A DNA stretch of 64,000 nucleotides, taken from contig NZ_BCNT01000003.1 in NCBI RefSeq assembly GCF_001544075.1, positions 310,001 through 374,000 of the forward strand, in the 5' to 3' direction. Shown here piece after piece: positions 17,926 through 24,860 of this stretch (the first letter of the stretch is position 1; each line of letters opens with the position of its first letter). Origin of the DNA: Comamonas terrae (lineage in GTDB: Bacteria > Pseudomonadota > Gammaproteobacteria > Burkholderiales > Burkholderiaceae_C). The translations under genes were made by a program, and so were the position numbers. The notes under the pieces were generated by a model. That model saw only the letters and a program-made list of their open reading frames with translations, ran no database searches and had not been told where the DNA came from.

Positions 17926-18318
17926 TTACTCGGCTGCAGCAGCAACTGTAGTCTTGTTAACGCGCTGGGGCAGCTTTTCCTTGATGCGAGCCGACTTGCC
18001 GCTGCGCTCACGCAGGTAGTACAGCTTGGCACGGCGCACATCACCGCGGCGCTTGACTTCGATCTTGGCGATCAGGGGCGAGTAGGTCTGGAACGTACGT
18101 TCCACGCCTTCACCGCTGGAAATCTTGCGCACGGTAAAACCGCTGTTCAGGCCGCGATTACGCTTGGCAATCACCACGCCTTCGTAAGCCTGTACGCGCT
18201 TACGGTTGCCTTCCACCACGTTCACGCTCACGATGACGGTGTCACCAGGGGCGAACTCGGGGATGGTCTTGTTCAGGCGAGCGATTTCTTCTTGCTCGAG
18301 GGTCTGGATCAGGTTCAT
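17926..18318 (-). CDS. rplS: 50S ribosomal protein L19
   Basis: A 130-residue protein with the canonical L19 sequence ([20 protein letters not shown], then [12 protein letters not shown] near the end). It is the last gene of the rpsP-rimM-trmD-rplS operon. A 139-base gap separates it from trmD, somewhat long for this operon, but no promoter stands out there. Confidence 0.98.
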   Translation of the reverse strand: MNLIQTLEQEEIARLNKTIPEFAPGDTVIVSVNVVEGNRKRVQAYEGVVIAKRNRGLNSGFTVRKISSGEGVERTFQTYSPLIAKIEVKRRGDVRRAKLYYLRERSGKSARIKEKLPQRVNKTTVAAAAE

Positions 18319-18457
18319 GGTTTAGTCCACCTTGATCTTGTCCGCGCCACAATTGGCAAGCACCGGGATTGGTGCCATGGCTGCATTGAAGGCTGGACGC
18401 ACAAGCGCCAGCCAAGGATATCTGCAGCGGCCGGATAGAGGATCAAAGAACCTGCGA

Positions 18458-19237
18458 TTATAGCTTGCCTGCGTTTTTTGCCAAAAACCCTTCGTCCCGG
18501 GCATCGAGCAGCCCGTTTTCGCGGGCCTGCGCGATCAGCTCCGGCCTGTGCGCCGCGGTGATGCGCAGGCGCTGGTCGCGGCGCCAGCGCTCGATATGGG
18601 CATGGTGGCCGCTGAGCAGCTCGGCCGGCACTTCCTGGCCATTCCAGACCTCGGGGCGCGTGTAGTGCGGGCAATCCAGCAGGCCGTCCAGCGCGGGATT
18701 GAAGCTGTCCTGCTGGAAACTGCCCTCGTCGTTGAGCACGCCAGGCTGCAGGCGGGCCAGCGCATCGAGCATGACCATGGCCGCCAGCTCGCCGCCCGAG
18801 AGCACGAAGTCGCCCAGGCTCAGCTGGTGAGTGACATAGGTATCGATGAAGCGCTGGTCTATCCCTTCGTAGCGGCCGCACAGCAGCACGGCGCCACGGC
18901 TTTGCGCCCACCGGGCCACCACGTCATGCTTGAGCGTGGTGCCTATGGGCGAGAACAGGACCAGGGGCGCAGGCTCGGCCGCCTCGGACGCATCGGCCGC
19001 CTCACGCGCCGCGCGGATACCGGCCAGGCACTGCTGCAGCGGTTCGGCCATCATGACCATGCCCGGACCACCGCCGAACGGGCGGTCGTCCACGCGGCGG
19101 TAATTGCCCTGGGCATGGTCGCGCGGATTCCACAGATGCACGGCCACCTGGCCCGAGCTGTAGGCGCGCCGCGTCACCCCGCTTTCCAGGAACGGAGCGA
19201 ACAGCTCGGGAAACAGTGTGATGATGTCAAAGCGCAT
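18458..19237 (-). CDS. trmD: tRNA (guanine-N1-)-methyltransferase TrmD
   Basis: A 259-residue SPOUT methyltransferase making m1G37 in tRNA. The start ATG at 19237 gives MRFDIITLFPELF, the conserved N-terminus; the open frame upstream of it is not used. Visible elements are the GGGPGMVM loop and the trefoil-knot AdoMet site LLCGRYEGIDQRF and DFVLSGGELA. It sits between rimM (38 bases) and rplS. Confidence 0.97.
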   Translation of the reverse strand: MRFDIITLFPELFAPFLESGVTRRAYSSGQVAVHLWNPRDHAQGNYRRVDDRPFGGGPGMVMMAEPLQQCLAGIRAAREAADASEAAEPAPLVLFSPIGTTLKHDVVARWAQSRGAVLLCGRYEGIDQRFIDTYVTHQLSLGDFVLSGGELAAMVMLDALARLQPGVLNDEGSFQQDSFNPALDGLLDCPHYTRPEVWNGQEVPAELLSGHHAHIERWRRDQRLRITAAHRPELIAQARENGLLDARDEGFLAKNAGKL

Positions 19238-19275
19238 GATGGGAAATCGCAAGCAGCTACCGGGTCGACGGCGGC

Positions 19276-19845
19276 TCAATAGTCGGGCTGCCAGTCGGCC
19301 ACGATGGTCTTGCCCGCCAGGTCCACCTTGTCCACATAGGCGTCCACGAAGGGTATGAGACGTTCCTGCTCCTTGCCTTGTGCTTCGTAGCCCAGCACCA
19401 GCACCGTCTGCGGGCCCGTGGCCATCAGGTCCTTGACCACGCCCAGGGCCACGCCCTCGCGGTTGACCACGGACAGGCCCATCAGGTCCACCCAGTAGTA
19501 CTCGCCGTCCCCGGCCTTGGGGAAATGCTCGCGCGCAACGAAGATGCGCGCACCGCGCAGCGCCTCGGCCGCGTTGCGGTCCACGACTTGTGCCGAGGTG
19601 GCCACGATGGAGTCCGAATGCGTGCGCGCCTGCTTGACGGACAACACCACCGTGCCGCTGAACTGCTTGGCGCCTTTTTCGGGGGGTTGCAGAAACCACT
19701 GCTTGGCCGTGAACAACGCCTCGGGGTCGCTGCTGAACGCCTGGACCTTGAACCAGCCCTTGATGCCCCAGGCATCGGCTATGCGCCCGACCTCGACCGC
19801 GTCCGCAGGCAAGGTGGCAGCTTCAAGTGCAGGCATATGGCTCAT
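19276..19845 (-). CDS. rimM: Ribosome maturation factor RimM
   Basis: A 189-residue, two-domain protein. The N-terminal RimM barrel contains VGRIADAWGIKGWFKV, and the C-terminal PRC-barrel contains YYWVDLMGL and the terminal DWQPDY. It assists maturation of the 30S head through S19. The ATG at 19845, preceded by a CCAGAGA ribosome site, was preferred over a TTG six codons earlier. A terminator-like hairpin separates it from rpsP. Confidence 0.95.
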   Translation of the reverse strand: MSHMPALEAATLPADAVEVGRIADAWGIKGWFKVQAFSSDPEALFTAKQWFLQPPEKGAKQFSGTVVLSVKQARTHSDSIVATSAQVVDRNAAEALRGARIFVAREHFPKAGDGEYYWVDLMGLSVVNREGVALGVVKDLMATGPQTVLVLGYEAQGKEQERLIPFVDAYVDKVDLAGKTIVADWQPDY

Positions 19846-19894
19846 GGCAGTTTCTCTGGACAACTAAAAATCAAAAGTCTGGCGTGACGCCAAG

Positions 19895-19936
19895 AATAAA
19901 AAACGGGTTCCGTCAGACAAGCCAACGGAACCCGCT
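19895..19936 (-). terminator. Intrinsic terminator or attenuator between rpsP and rimM
   Basis: On the minus strand a perfect ten-base stem (CGGGTTCCGT at 19925-19934 paired with 19904-19913) is followed by a U-rich run from the A tract 19895-19903. It lies 34 bases after rpsP inside the operon, so it should lower expression of rimM-trmD-rplS relative to S16, or a second promoter serves those genes. Confidence 0.75.
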
Positions 19937-19969
19937 TTGGGAACGATGCCTAGCGGCAGCAACCTGAAA

Positions 19970-20224
19970 TCAGGCGGCAACCTTCTTGGCAGCTTCCTTG
20001 ACCAGGCGCTCGACCGTGTCGGAAGCTTGCGCACCGACGCTCTTCCAGTAGTTCACGCGGTCCAGGGCAACGCGCAGGCCTTCTTCGGCACCGCGGGCGT
20101 TGGGGTTGTAGAAGCCCAGACGCTCGATGAAGGCGCCGTCGCGACGCACGCGCTTGTCAGCAGCAACGATGTTGTAGAACGGACGGGCCTTGGAGCCGCC
20201 GCGGGAGAGTCGAATGACGACCAT
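19970..20224 (-). CDS. rpsP: 30S ribosomal protein S16
   Basis: An 84-residue protein with the S16 N-terminus [20 protein letters not shown] and the [14 protein letters not shown] segment. It is the first gene of the operon and is driven by a good sigma70 promoter about 100 bases upstream. Confidence 0.98.
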   Translation of the reverse strand: MVVIRLSRGGSKARPFYNIVAADKRVRRDGAFIERLGFYNPNARGAEEGLRVALDRVNYWKSVGAQASDTVERLVKEAAKKVAA

Positions 20225-20324
20225 GATTAATCCTTCGGGTGGTCACAGCAATCTGCTGCATTTCTCACGGCGTTTGAGACACGCGACATGGCCACCCGGC
20301 CAGCGACACGCCGTAAAACGCGAG

Positions 20325-20353
20325 AGTATATCGTTTTTTGTGTTTTCTGCCAA
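20325..20353 (-). promoter_or_regulatory. Sigma70 promoter of the rpsP operon
   Basis: On the minus strand TTGGCA (20348-20353), a 17-base spacer and TATACT (20325-20330) form a near-consensus promoter. The leader is about 95 bases. The rest of the 305-base divergent gap to the TM2 gene shows nothing else clear. Confidence 0.75.
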
Positions 20354-20529
20354 CTCGGCCTGCCGCAAGCCGGAGATTGTCACGCCCCTCTTGCCCCGGT
20401 GGCTCCATCGAGGCTTGCCCGCAGGCGCAACACATGAATAATGGGCCCGGCGCCTGAAAACCTCATTGCAGGCTCCGCCCATTTCCCTTATCCACCCTCG
20501 GCACCCGGAGTGCCTCCCCTGCGTTGCCC

Positions 20530-21015
20530 ATGACCCAGCCCACCACTGCAGCCCCTTCCTCCTCGCGCAGCAAAAGCAAGACCGTGGCCGCCTGGCTGGC
20601 CTTTCTGGGCGGACCGCTGGGGCTGCATCGTTTCTATCTTCACGGGCTGGGCGACTGGCTGGGATGGCTGTTGCCCGTGCCCACGGCGCTGGGCATATAC
20701 GGCATGGAGCGGGTGCAGCAGCTCGGCCAGGACGACCAGCTCAGCTGGGTGCTGATTCCGTTGCTGGGCTTCACGATGGCAGCCTGCGCGCTACGCGGCA
20801 TTCTCTACGGGCTGGCCGACAGCAAAGCCTGGAACCGGCAGCACAACCCGGCGCTGGCCGAGGATGCGGCGCCGGGGCAGACGCGCTGGGCCACGATTTT
20901 CGCCATCGCGCTCGCGCTCATGGTCGGCGCCACCGTGCTCATGGCCAGCATTGCCTACAGCTTTCAGCATTACTTCGAATACCAGGTGGAAGAAGCTCGC
21001 AAGATTTCCCAGTAG
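20530..21015 (+). CDS. TM2-domain membrane protein
   Basis: A 161-residue protein starting at the ATG at 20530 (the frame also has a TTG two codons earlier). A TM2 domain near residues 20-75 shows the pattern AWLAFLGGPLGLHRFYL. Further hydrophobic spans lie at about 80-100 and 120-145. TM2 proteins are small inner-membrane proteins of poorly known function. It originally faced the 3' end of pit, whose remnant now lies downstream. Confidence 0.72.
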   Translation: MTQPTTAAPSSSRSKSKTVAAWLAFLGGPLGLHRFYLHGLGDWLGWLLPVPTALGIYGMERVQQLGQDDQLSWVLIPLLGFTMAACALRGILYGLADSKAWNRQHNPALAEDAAPGQTRWATIFAIALALMVGATVLMASIAYSFQHYFEYQVEEARKISQ

Positions 21016-21056
21016 GCCTCTACGGCGCTCCAGGCACCATCGGGGTGCATCCCGCC

Positions 21057-21089
21057 AAAAAAAGGCTTCGCATGCCGCGAAGCCTTTTT
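21057..21089. terminator. Bidirectional terminator between TM2 gene and ancestral pit end
   Basis: A perfect eight-base stem (GGCTTCGC 21064-21071 and GCGAAGCC 21077-21084) is flanked by seven A before and five T after. It probably ended pit transcripts before the integrative element separated the gene from it. Confidence 0.85.
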
Positions 21090-21152
21090 GCATCCTGCCA
21101 GACCACAACACTGGCTGATCATGCGCCAGATGCTATCTTTACAAGATCATCC

Positions 21153-21412
21153 TCAGTACAGCTGCAGGCTCACCCAATAGGCAATTGCCGCGACGAAAGC
21201 GCTGGCCGGAATCGTCAGAATCCAGGCCCAGACGATGTTGCCTGCCACGCCCCAGCGCACGGCGCTGGCCCGCTGGGTGGAGCCCACGCCCACGATGGCG
21301 CCCGTGATGGTGTGCGTGGTCGAGACCGGCACCCCCAGAAAGGTGGCGATGAACAGCGTCAGTGCGCCTCCGCTTTCGGCGCAGAAGCCGCCCACGGGCT
21401 TGAGCTTGGTGA
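21153..21412 (-). pseudogene. pit 3' remnant; left copy of the attachment repeat
   Basis: It encodes the last 86 codons of the phosphate transporter (ending WVSLQLY and stop) without any upstream part. It matches the 3' end of the intact gene at 31184-31443 except for one synonymous third-position change (Val GTG here, GTA in the intact gene). The homology stops exactly at the pit stop codon on the left and inside the codon series at 21412 on the right. Confidence 0.9.
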
Positions 21413-21610
21413 GGTCCCCTGACTGGTTTGAAATGACCTCAACGAACAGTGCGGGTTCCGTGACAGTAGAGGTAAAGGTGCCGATCACAGTACATGGGGA
21501 TCGGACGACTTCCATGGCGACCGAAGGCATTGAAGTGCGCTTGACCCTCTTGCAATGACAGCTGGCGCCCAAACCGTTTGCACAAAAATCCTGACAACAT
21601 CGGGGATTGG
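21413..21610. other. Left end of the element, no recognised gene
   Basis: About 200 bases between the pit remnant and the first island gene. A frame from 21620 reads through it into the pit remnant on the minus strand and would make a 155-residue chimera, but that frame has no family resemblance upstream of the pit part. The stretch presumably carries the left recombinase arm sites. Confidence 0.4.
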
Positions 21611-22597
21611 CTAGCGACATCCAGCTTTCGCCAACTGATAGTCAGCACCGACCATACCGCTGAGTTGGCTTCGAAGCATTGCACATCGTTGATCCTGGAT
21701 TTGAGAGCGAATGTCGCTATTCCGCTGAACCGATGCACAAGCCGCAGGGTTGATTGAGCAAACATCCACTTGAGGCGCAGGGGTAGCCGCTGCTACCGCC
21801 TTTGTGACACAGGTGTTGGCAACCTCCGTGCCCAACTTCACCAATGTCATTTTAAATTTGGACTGACCTGGAGATGTGACGATGGAATCAATGCGAACAA
21901 GCATTGATGATGGCACGATCTGTCCATTGACTTTTGCCTGTTCGACTGTCACCGAGGTGCTGCCGCCACTCGGCTGATACCGACCGATCAAGTGGGACTG
22001 GGGATCAACGTAGACGAAGCCTCCTTGCGCATCAAACTTGAATGCAGTGCTGAAAGATGCGCCCCCCGGTTTGCTTGACTTGCAACTCCATTCTCCAACG
22101 AGAGGAAACTTTGTCGCGCCCCCTTGCGGCGCTGCTGAAGCTTTCGTTGATGGATGGGTTGGTGCAATCGATTTCACGCGATTGACCACGGCTTCAAAAG
22201 AGCATGACGCACCATGCAAGACACGACAACCGGAGCTTTCAGTGATTGAAAGCTGCCCTTTGGCTAATGGCTGCAGCTGCATCTCACAACGCTCGCCACT
22301 TGCTACTGTCTCCAGCCTTAGAACTTGGCCATGAGGAACACCTAACCCTTCTACAGAGCCGAAACAGCCTGGTCCACTGACATCCACCGAGACAAGATAC
22401 TTGCCATCAGCTCCTGGCGCGCGGACTTCAGCACTGACGTCCCCACCATCGCCCTCGCCGCGATAGCTGCCTGTGTACTGCGCACCTGATGCACTGTCAT
22501 TTGGAGAGGCTTTCACACTCTGAGCATCTACCCCTCCAACAACGGCGAGCCCAACTGCAATACCTCCAATCACGGCCAAAGATCGGCGAAAAGTCAT
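21611..22597 (-). CDS. Probable exported protein of unknown function (island cargo)
   Basis: A 328-residue protein preceded by a good GGAGG ribosome site. The N-terminus MTFRRSLAVIGGIAVGLA with a VDAQS cleavage region looks like a Sec signal peptide. The mature part has several Cys pairs (GPGCFGSVEG, GERCEMQ, SSGCRVLHGASC, EWSCKSSK, DVCSINPAAC) and beta-rich segments such as GGFVYVDPQSHLIGRYQP. This fits a disulfide-bonded periplasmic protein. No family is recognised. It lies 165 bases after the small membrane protein gene on the same strand, and the two may form one transcript. It ends the island close to the left repeat, a usual place for cargo. Confidence 0.7.
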   Translation of the reverse strand: MTFRRSLAVIGGIAVGLAVVGGVDAQSVKASPNDSASGAQYTGSYRGEGDGGDVSAEVRAPGADGKYLVSVDVSGPGCFGSVEGLGVPHGQVLRLETVASGERCEMQLQPLAKGQLSITESSGCRVLHGASCSFEAVVNRVKSIAPTHPSTKASAAPQGGATKFPLVGEWSCKSSKPGGASFSTAFKFDAQGGFVYVDPQSHLIGRYQPSGGSTSVTVEQAKVNGQIVPSSMLVRIDSIVTSPGQSKFKMTLVKLGTEVANTCVTKAVAAATPAPQVDVCSINPAACASVQRNSDIRSQIQDQRCAMLRSQLSGMVGADYQLAKAGCR

Positions 22598-22762
22598 AGC
22601 GCGAATACCTCCCTATTGATTCTTCAACTCTTATTCTTGATGCATGAGGCGATGCTGACCGCCAGCAATGAAAGCGCCGCTATTTGTAGCAGCGCCGTGG
22701 ATACACAGAGTTCAAGGGCAATGTGCTGCGATCGACGGCACATTGCGAGAAACAGCAACACG

Positions 22763-23131
22763 TCAGCCAATGCGAATCATCTGCGAGAGCAACCCGAAGA
22801 GCACAGCCAATTGCACCAGCAGGGCGATCCACCGAGTCTGCGCCACCAAAGTTCCAAGAACTCCGAGTCCAACGACTCCTTTGCCAATCATTGCCAAGAC
22901 AGAGGTTCCTTCTGGATGGATGTTGTAGGCCACACATCCCAGCATGTAGAGCAAAACAAGAAGGATGAACAACAGGCAGTTGGCCGCGAATAGCAAGCCT
23001 CCGCTCTGATGGGCGCTGATAGCAACTGCCTCGATCACCCCACCAAAAGCATTCAAGCTCTTCTCGCGGTGGTACTCATCCTCCGTCACGATTCTTTCGT
23101 TGCCATCTTTGTCTTTGATTACGCGAAGCAT
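22763..23131 (-). CDS. Small membrane protein of unknown function (island cargo)
   Basis: A 122-residue protein with a charged N-terminus (MLRVIKDKDGNERIVTEDEY) and three hydrophobic spans near residues 45-70, 77-97 and 100-118. A GAGGGCAT ribosome site precedes the ATG. No family is recognised. The gene lies between the XRE regulator (divergent, 115-base gap) and the exported protein. Confidence 0.6.
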   Translation of the reverse strand: MLRVIKDKDGNERIVTEDEYHREKSLNAFGGVIEAVAISAHQSGGLLFAANCLLFILLVLLYMLGCVAYNIHPEGTSVLAMIGKGVVGLGVLGTLVAQTRWIALLVQLAVLFGLLSQMIRIG

Positions 23132-23246
23132 ATGCCCTCACTTTCAGTCTCGCGATAGATGCACGCCGTGGACTCCCAGCCACTGCTGGGTGCTCACGAA
23201 GACGGCTGATCATAAGCTCAATTACTCAAAATGAGGTACATGGTCC

Positions 23247-23525
23247 GTGGATTTTGGCGCACTCTACAGAAACCATTCGGGGGTGCCAAATCTCACGAGT
23301 CGCCGACAAGATCCTGCTTTGGTGGCTCTTGGCGATGCCATTAAGCGAATCCGCCAAGCCAAATCAATTTCCCAGGAGCGTCTGGCGTTGCTTGCTGAGG
23401 TAGACCGAAGCTATGTCGGACGAATTGAGCGTGGCGACAACAATGTGGCCGTTCTCACGCTTATCCGATTGGCGGCGGCTTTGGATGTATCCGTTGCGAA
23501 GCTCATGGAGCAGGCCAGCCTCTAG
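23247..23525 (+). CDS. XRE-family helix-turn-helix regulator
   Basis: A 92-residue protein starting at a GTG (no in-frame ATG nearby). The helix-turn-helix covers residues 26-85: GDAIKRIRQAKSISQERLAL, then VDRSYVGRIERGDNNV and LIRLAAALDVSVAKLM, a Cro/C1-type fold. A CTCA-AAA-TGAG inverted repeat at about 23226-23236 lies just upstream and could be an operator. It converges on the integrase, and the two stop codons overlap in the tetramer CTAG (23522-23525). A role in silencing the element is inferred from position only. Confidence 0.82.
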   Translation: MDFGALYRNHSGVPNLTSRRQDPALVALGDAIKRIRQAKSISQERLALLAEVDRSYVGRIERGDNNVAVLTLIRLAAALDVSVAKLMEQASL

Positions 23526-24625
23526 GCAGAGTACGCAGCCTCCTCTTGTTGCCTGTTCAATCGGTTGATCACGTCGCGCGCCTTCGCCGTCACCTGCTGT
23601 GCTTCGAGATGGGCATATCTCATCGTCGTCTTGATGTCTGTGTGCCCGAGCACTTCCCGTACCTCGTAGACGCTGAGGCCATTCTGAATCAGCCTTGAAG
23701 CATGGGTGTGCCGCAGTGTGTGGACCTTGACCCCTTCAAGACCGGCATTCTTCAATGCCTTGCGAATCCCTCTCGCCTGATAGCCCCTCGGGCCACCTGC
23801 CTTGTTCGCAAACAGGTACGGGCTGGCGATCTTCTTCTCACGAAGAGCTTCTGATCTTCGCTGTAGCACTTCAAAAACCCGATCCGTCATGTACAAGATC
23901 GCTTCGTTCTGCACCTTCGGTCGCCAAAGGTGAATCGTCCGGTCTTCGAGGTGGATCCGTGACCATTCGATGTTCGCGATCTCGCTGTACCGTGCGCCAG
24001 TGTCGAGCAGCAGGACTACGAGGTCGTATCCGTCCTGCATCATCTGCTGGATATCCCCCCTCCGGTCTTCATACGCTGGGTAGTACTTGATATCGCGCTT
24101 CGGGTCGAGCGCCATGAGTAGGCGCTTTTCCTCGTCCGCTGACAGATAACGCACCGAGGTCTTGGGCATCTTGACTACCGGGAACGTGAGATCACTCACC
24201 CGATAGCCCAACTTGTGCGCGTACTTCCACGCCCCTCGGATCAAGTGGAAATCATGCTTGAGTGTCTGCCCATTGACTCCCTCAGCCGTCCGATCGCGCT
24301 TGAACTTTTCCAGATCGTGGCTCGTCAACTCGTCCAGATGCCTGTTTACACCCATCAGCCGTGCAATCACCTTCAATCTGCTGAGCATCCCCCGGTGGCT
24401 TGGCGTTCCGATCTTGGTGTCGATGTACTGCTCCATCGCTAACTTAATCTTGATTCGGGATTTCTCGCCCAAAAAACGTTCAGCGTGGAGCTTGGCTTTC
24501 CATTCGACCTCCATCTGCTGGGCTACCTTCTTGTCTGTCGAGTGGGTGGACTTGATATAGGTCCTCCCGTTGAACTGGAACTGGATGTACCAGGAAGGGC
24601 TGCTGCCGCGCTTGATGAGGCTCAT
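23522..24625 (-). CDS. int: Tyrosine recombinase (integrase) of the element
   Basis: A 367-residue phage-type integrase. The start at 24625 gives MSLIKRGSSPSWYIQF, an Arm/N-terminal region typical of the family; the longer frame to 24913 overlaps the divergent primase and is rejected. A SAM-like core-binding domain lies at about 55-150. The catalytic residues are visible: R212 in DTGARYSEI, H302-x-x-R305 in HTLRHTHAS, H328 in LGHTD and the nucleophile Y337 in MRYAHL. It should catalyse insertion into and excision from the pit 3' repeat. A LexA-type box lies 80 bases upstream. Confidence 0.95.
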   Translation of the reverse strand: MSLIKRGSSPSWYIQFQFNGRTYIKSTHSTDKKVAQQMEVEWKAKLHAERFLGEKSRIKIKLAMEQYIDTKIGTPSHRGMLSRLKVIARLMGVNRHLDELTSHDLEKFKRDRTAEGVNGQTLKHDFHLIRGAWKYAHKLGYRVSDLTFPVVKMPKTSVRYLSADEEKRLLMALDPKRDIKYYPAYEDRRGDIQQMMQDGYDLVVLLLDTGARYSEIANIEWSRIHLEDRTIHLWRPKVQNEAILYMTDRVFEVLQRRSEALREKKIASPYLFANKAGGPRGYQARGIRKALKNAGLEGVKVHTLRHTHASRLIQNGLSVYEVREVLGHTDIKTTMRYAHLEAQQVTAKARDVINRLNRQQEEAAYSA

Positions 24626-24704
24626 CGGGTCGCTCTCGGAGTCGTTGAATCCCGATGACCATCCTCTGTGTTTCCACTTGGGGCAACAGCATCCGCTCAC
24701 GCAA

Positions 24705-24722
24705 ACTGTATAAATATACAGT
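24705..24722. promoter_or_regulatory. LexA-type SOS box between integrase and primase
   Basis: The 18-base sequence ACTGTATAAATATACAGT is a perfect inverted repeat with eight-base arms, and it matches the LexA consensus CTGT-N8-ACAG exactly, with an AT-only centre. It lies in the divergent region 80 bases before the integrase start and 139 bases before the primase start, so LexA bound here could repress both. The palindrome also contains TATAAA and TATACA, possible -10 elements. Confidence 0.75.
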
Positions 24723-24860
24723 CGAACACGGTGCGCCACCCTTCCAAGCGTCTTTTCAGTTCCACACCATTCCTCCCCGCTTGGAACGTGGCCGCCTGCT
24801 CGATTTGCTGTCTGGAACTCGGCGATCATTGAACCTGAAAAGAACATGGAGGAGGCGCAC

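Noticed and set aside
21100..21160. A tRNA gene as attachment site of the island
   Set aside because: No tRNA-like cloverleaf is present at either boundary; the duplicated sequence is coding DNA of pit.
21153..21620. A 155-codon chimeric frame ending in the pit remnant
   Set aside because: Only its C-terminal part resembles anything, and that part is the left attachment repeat; there is no convincing ribosome site.
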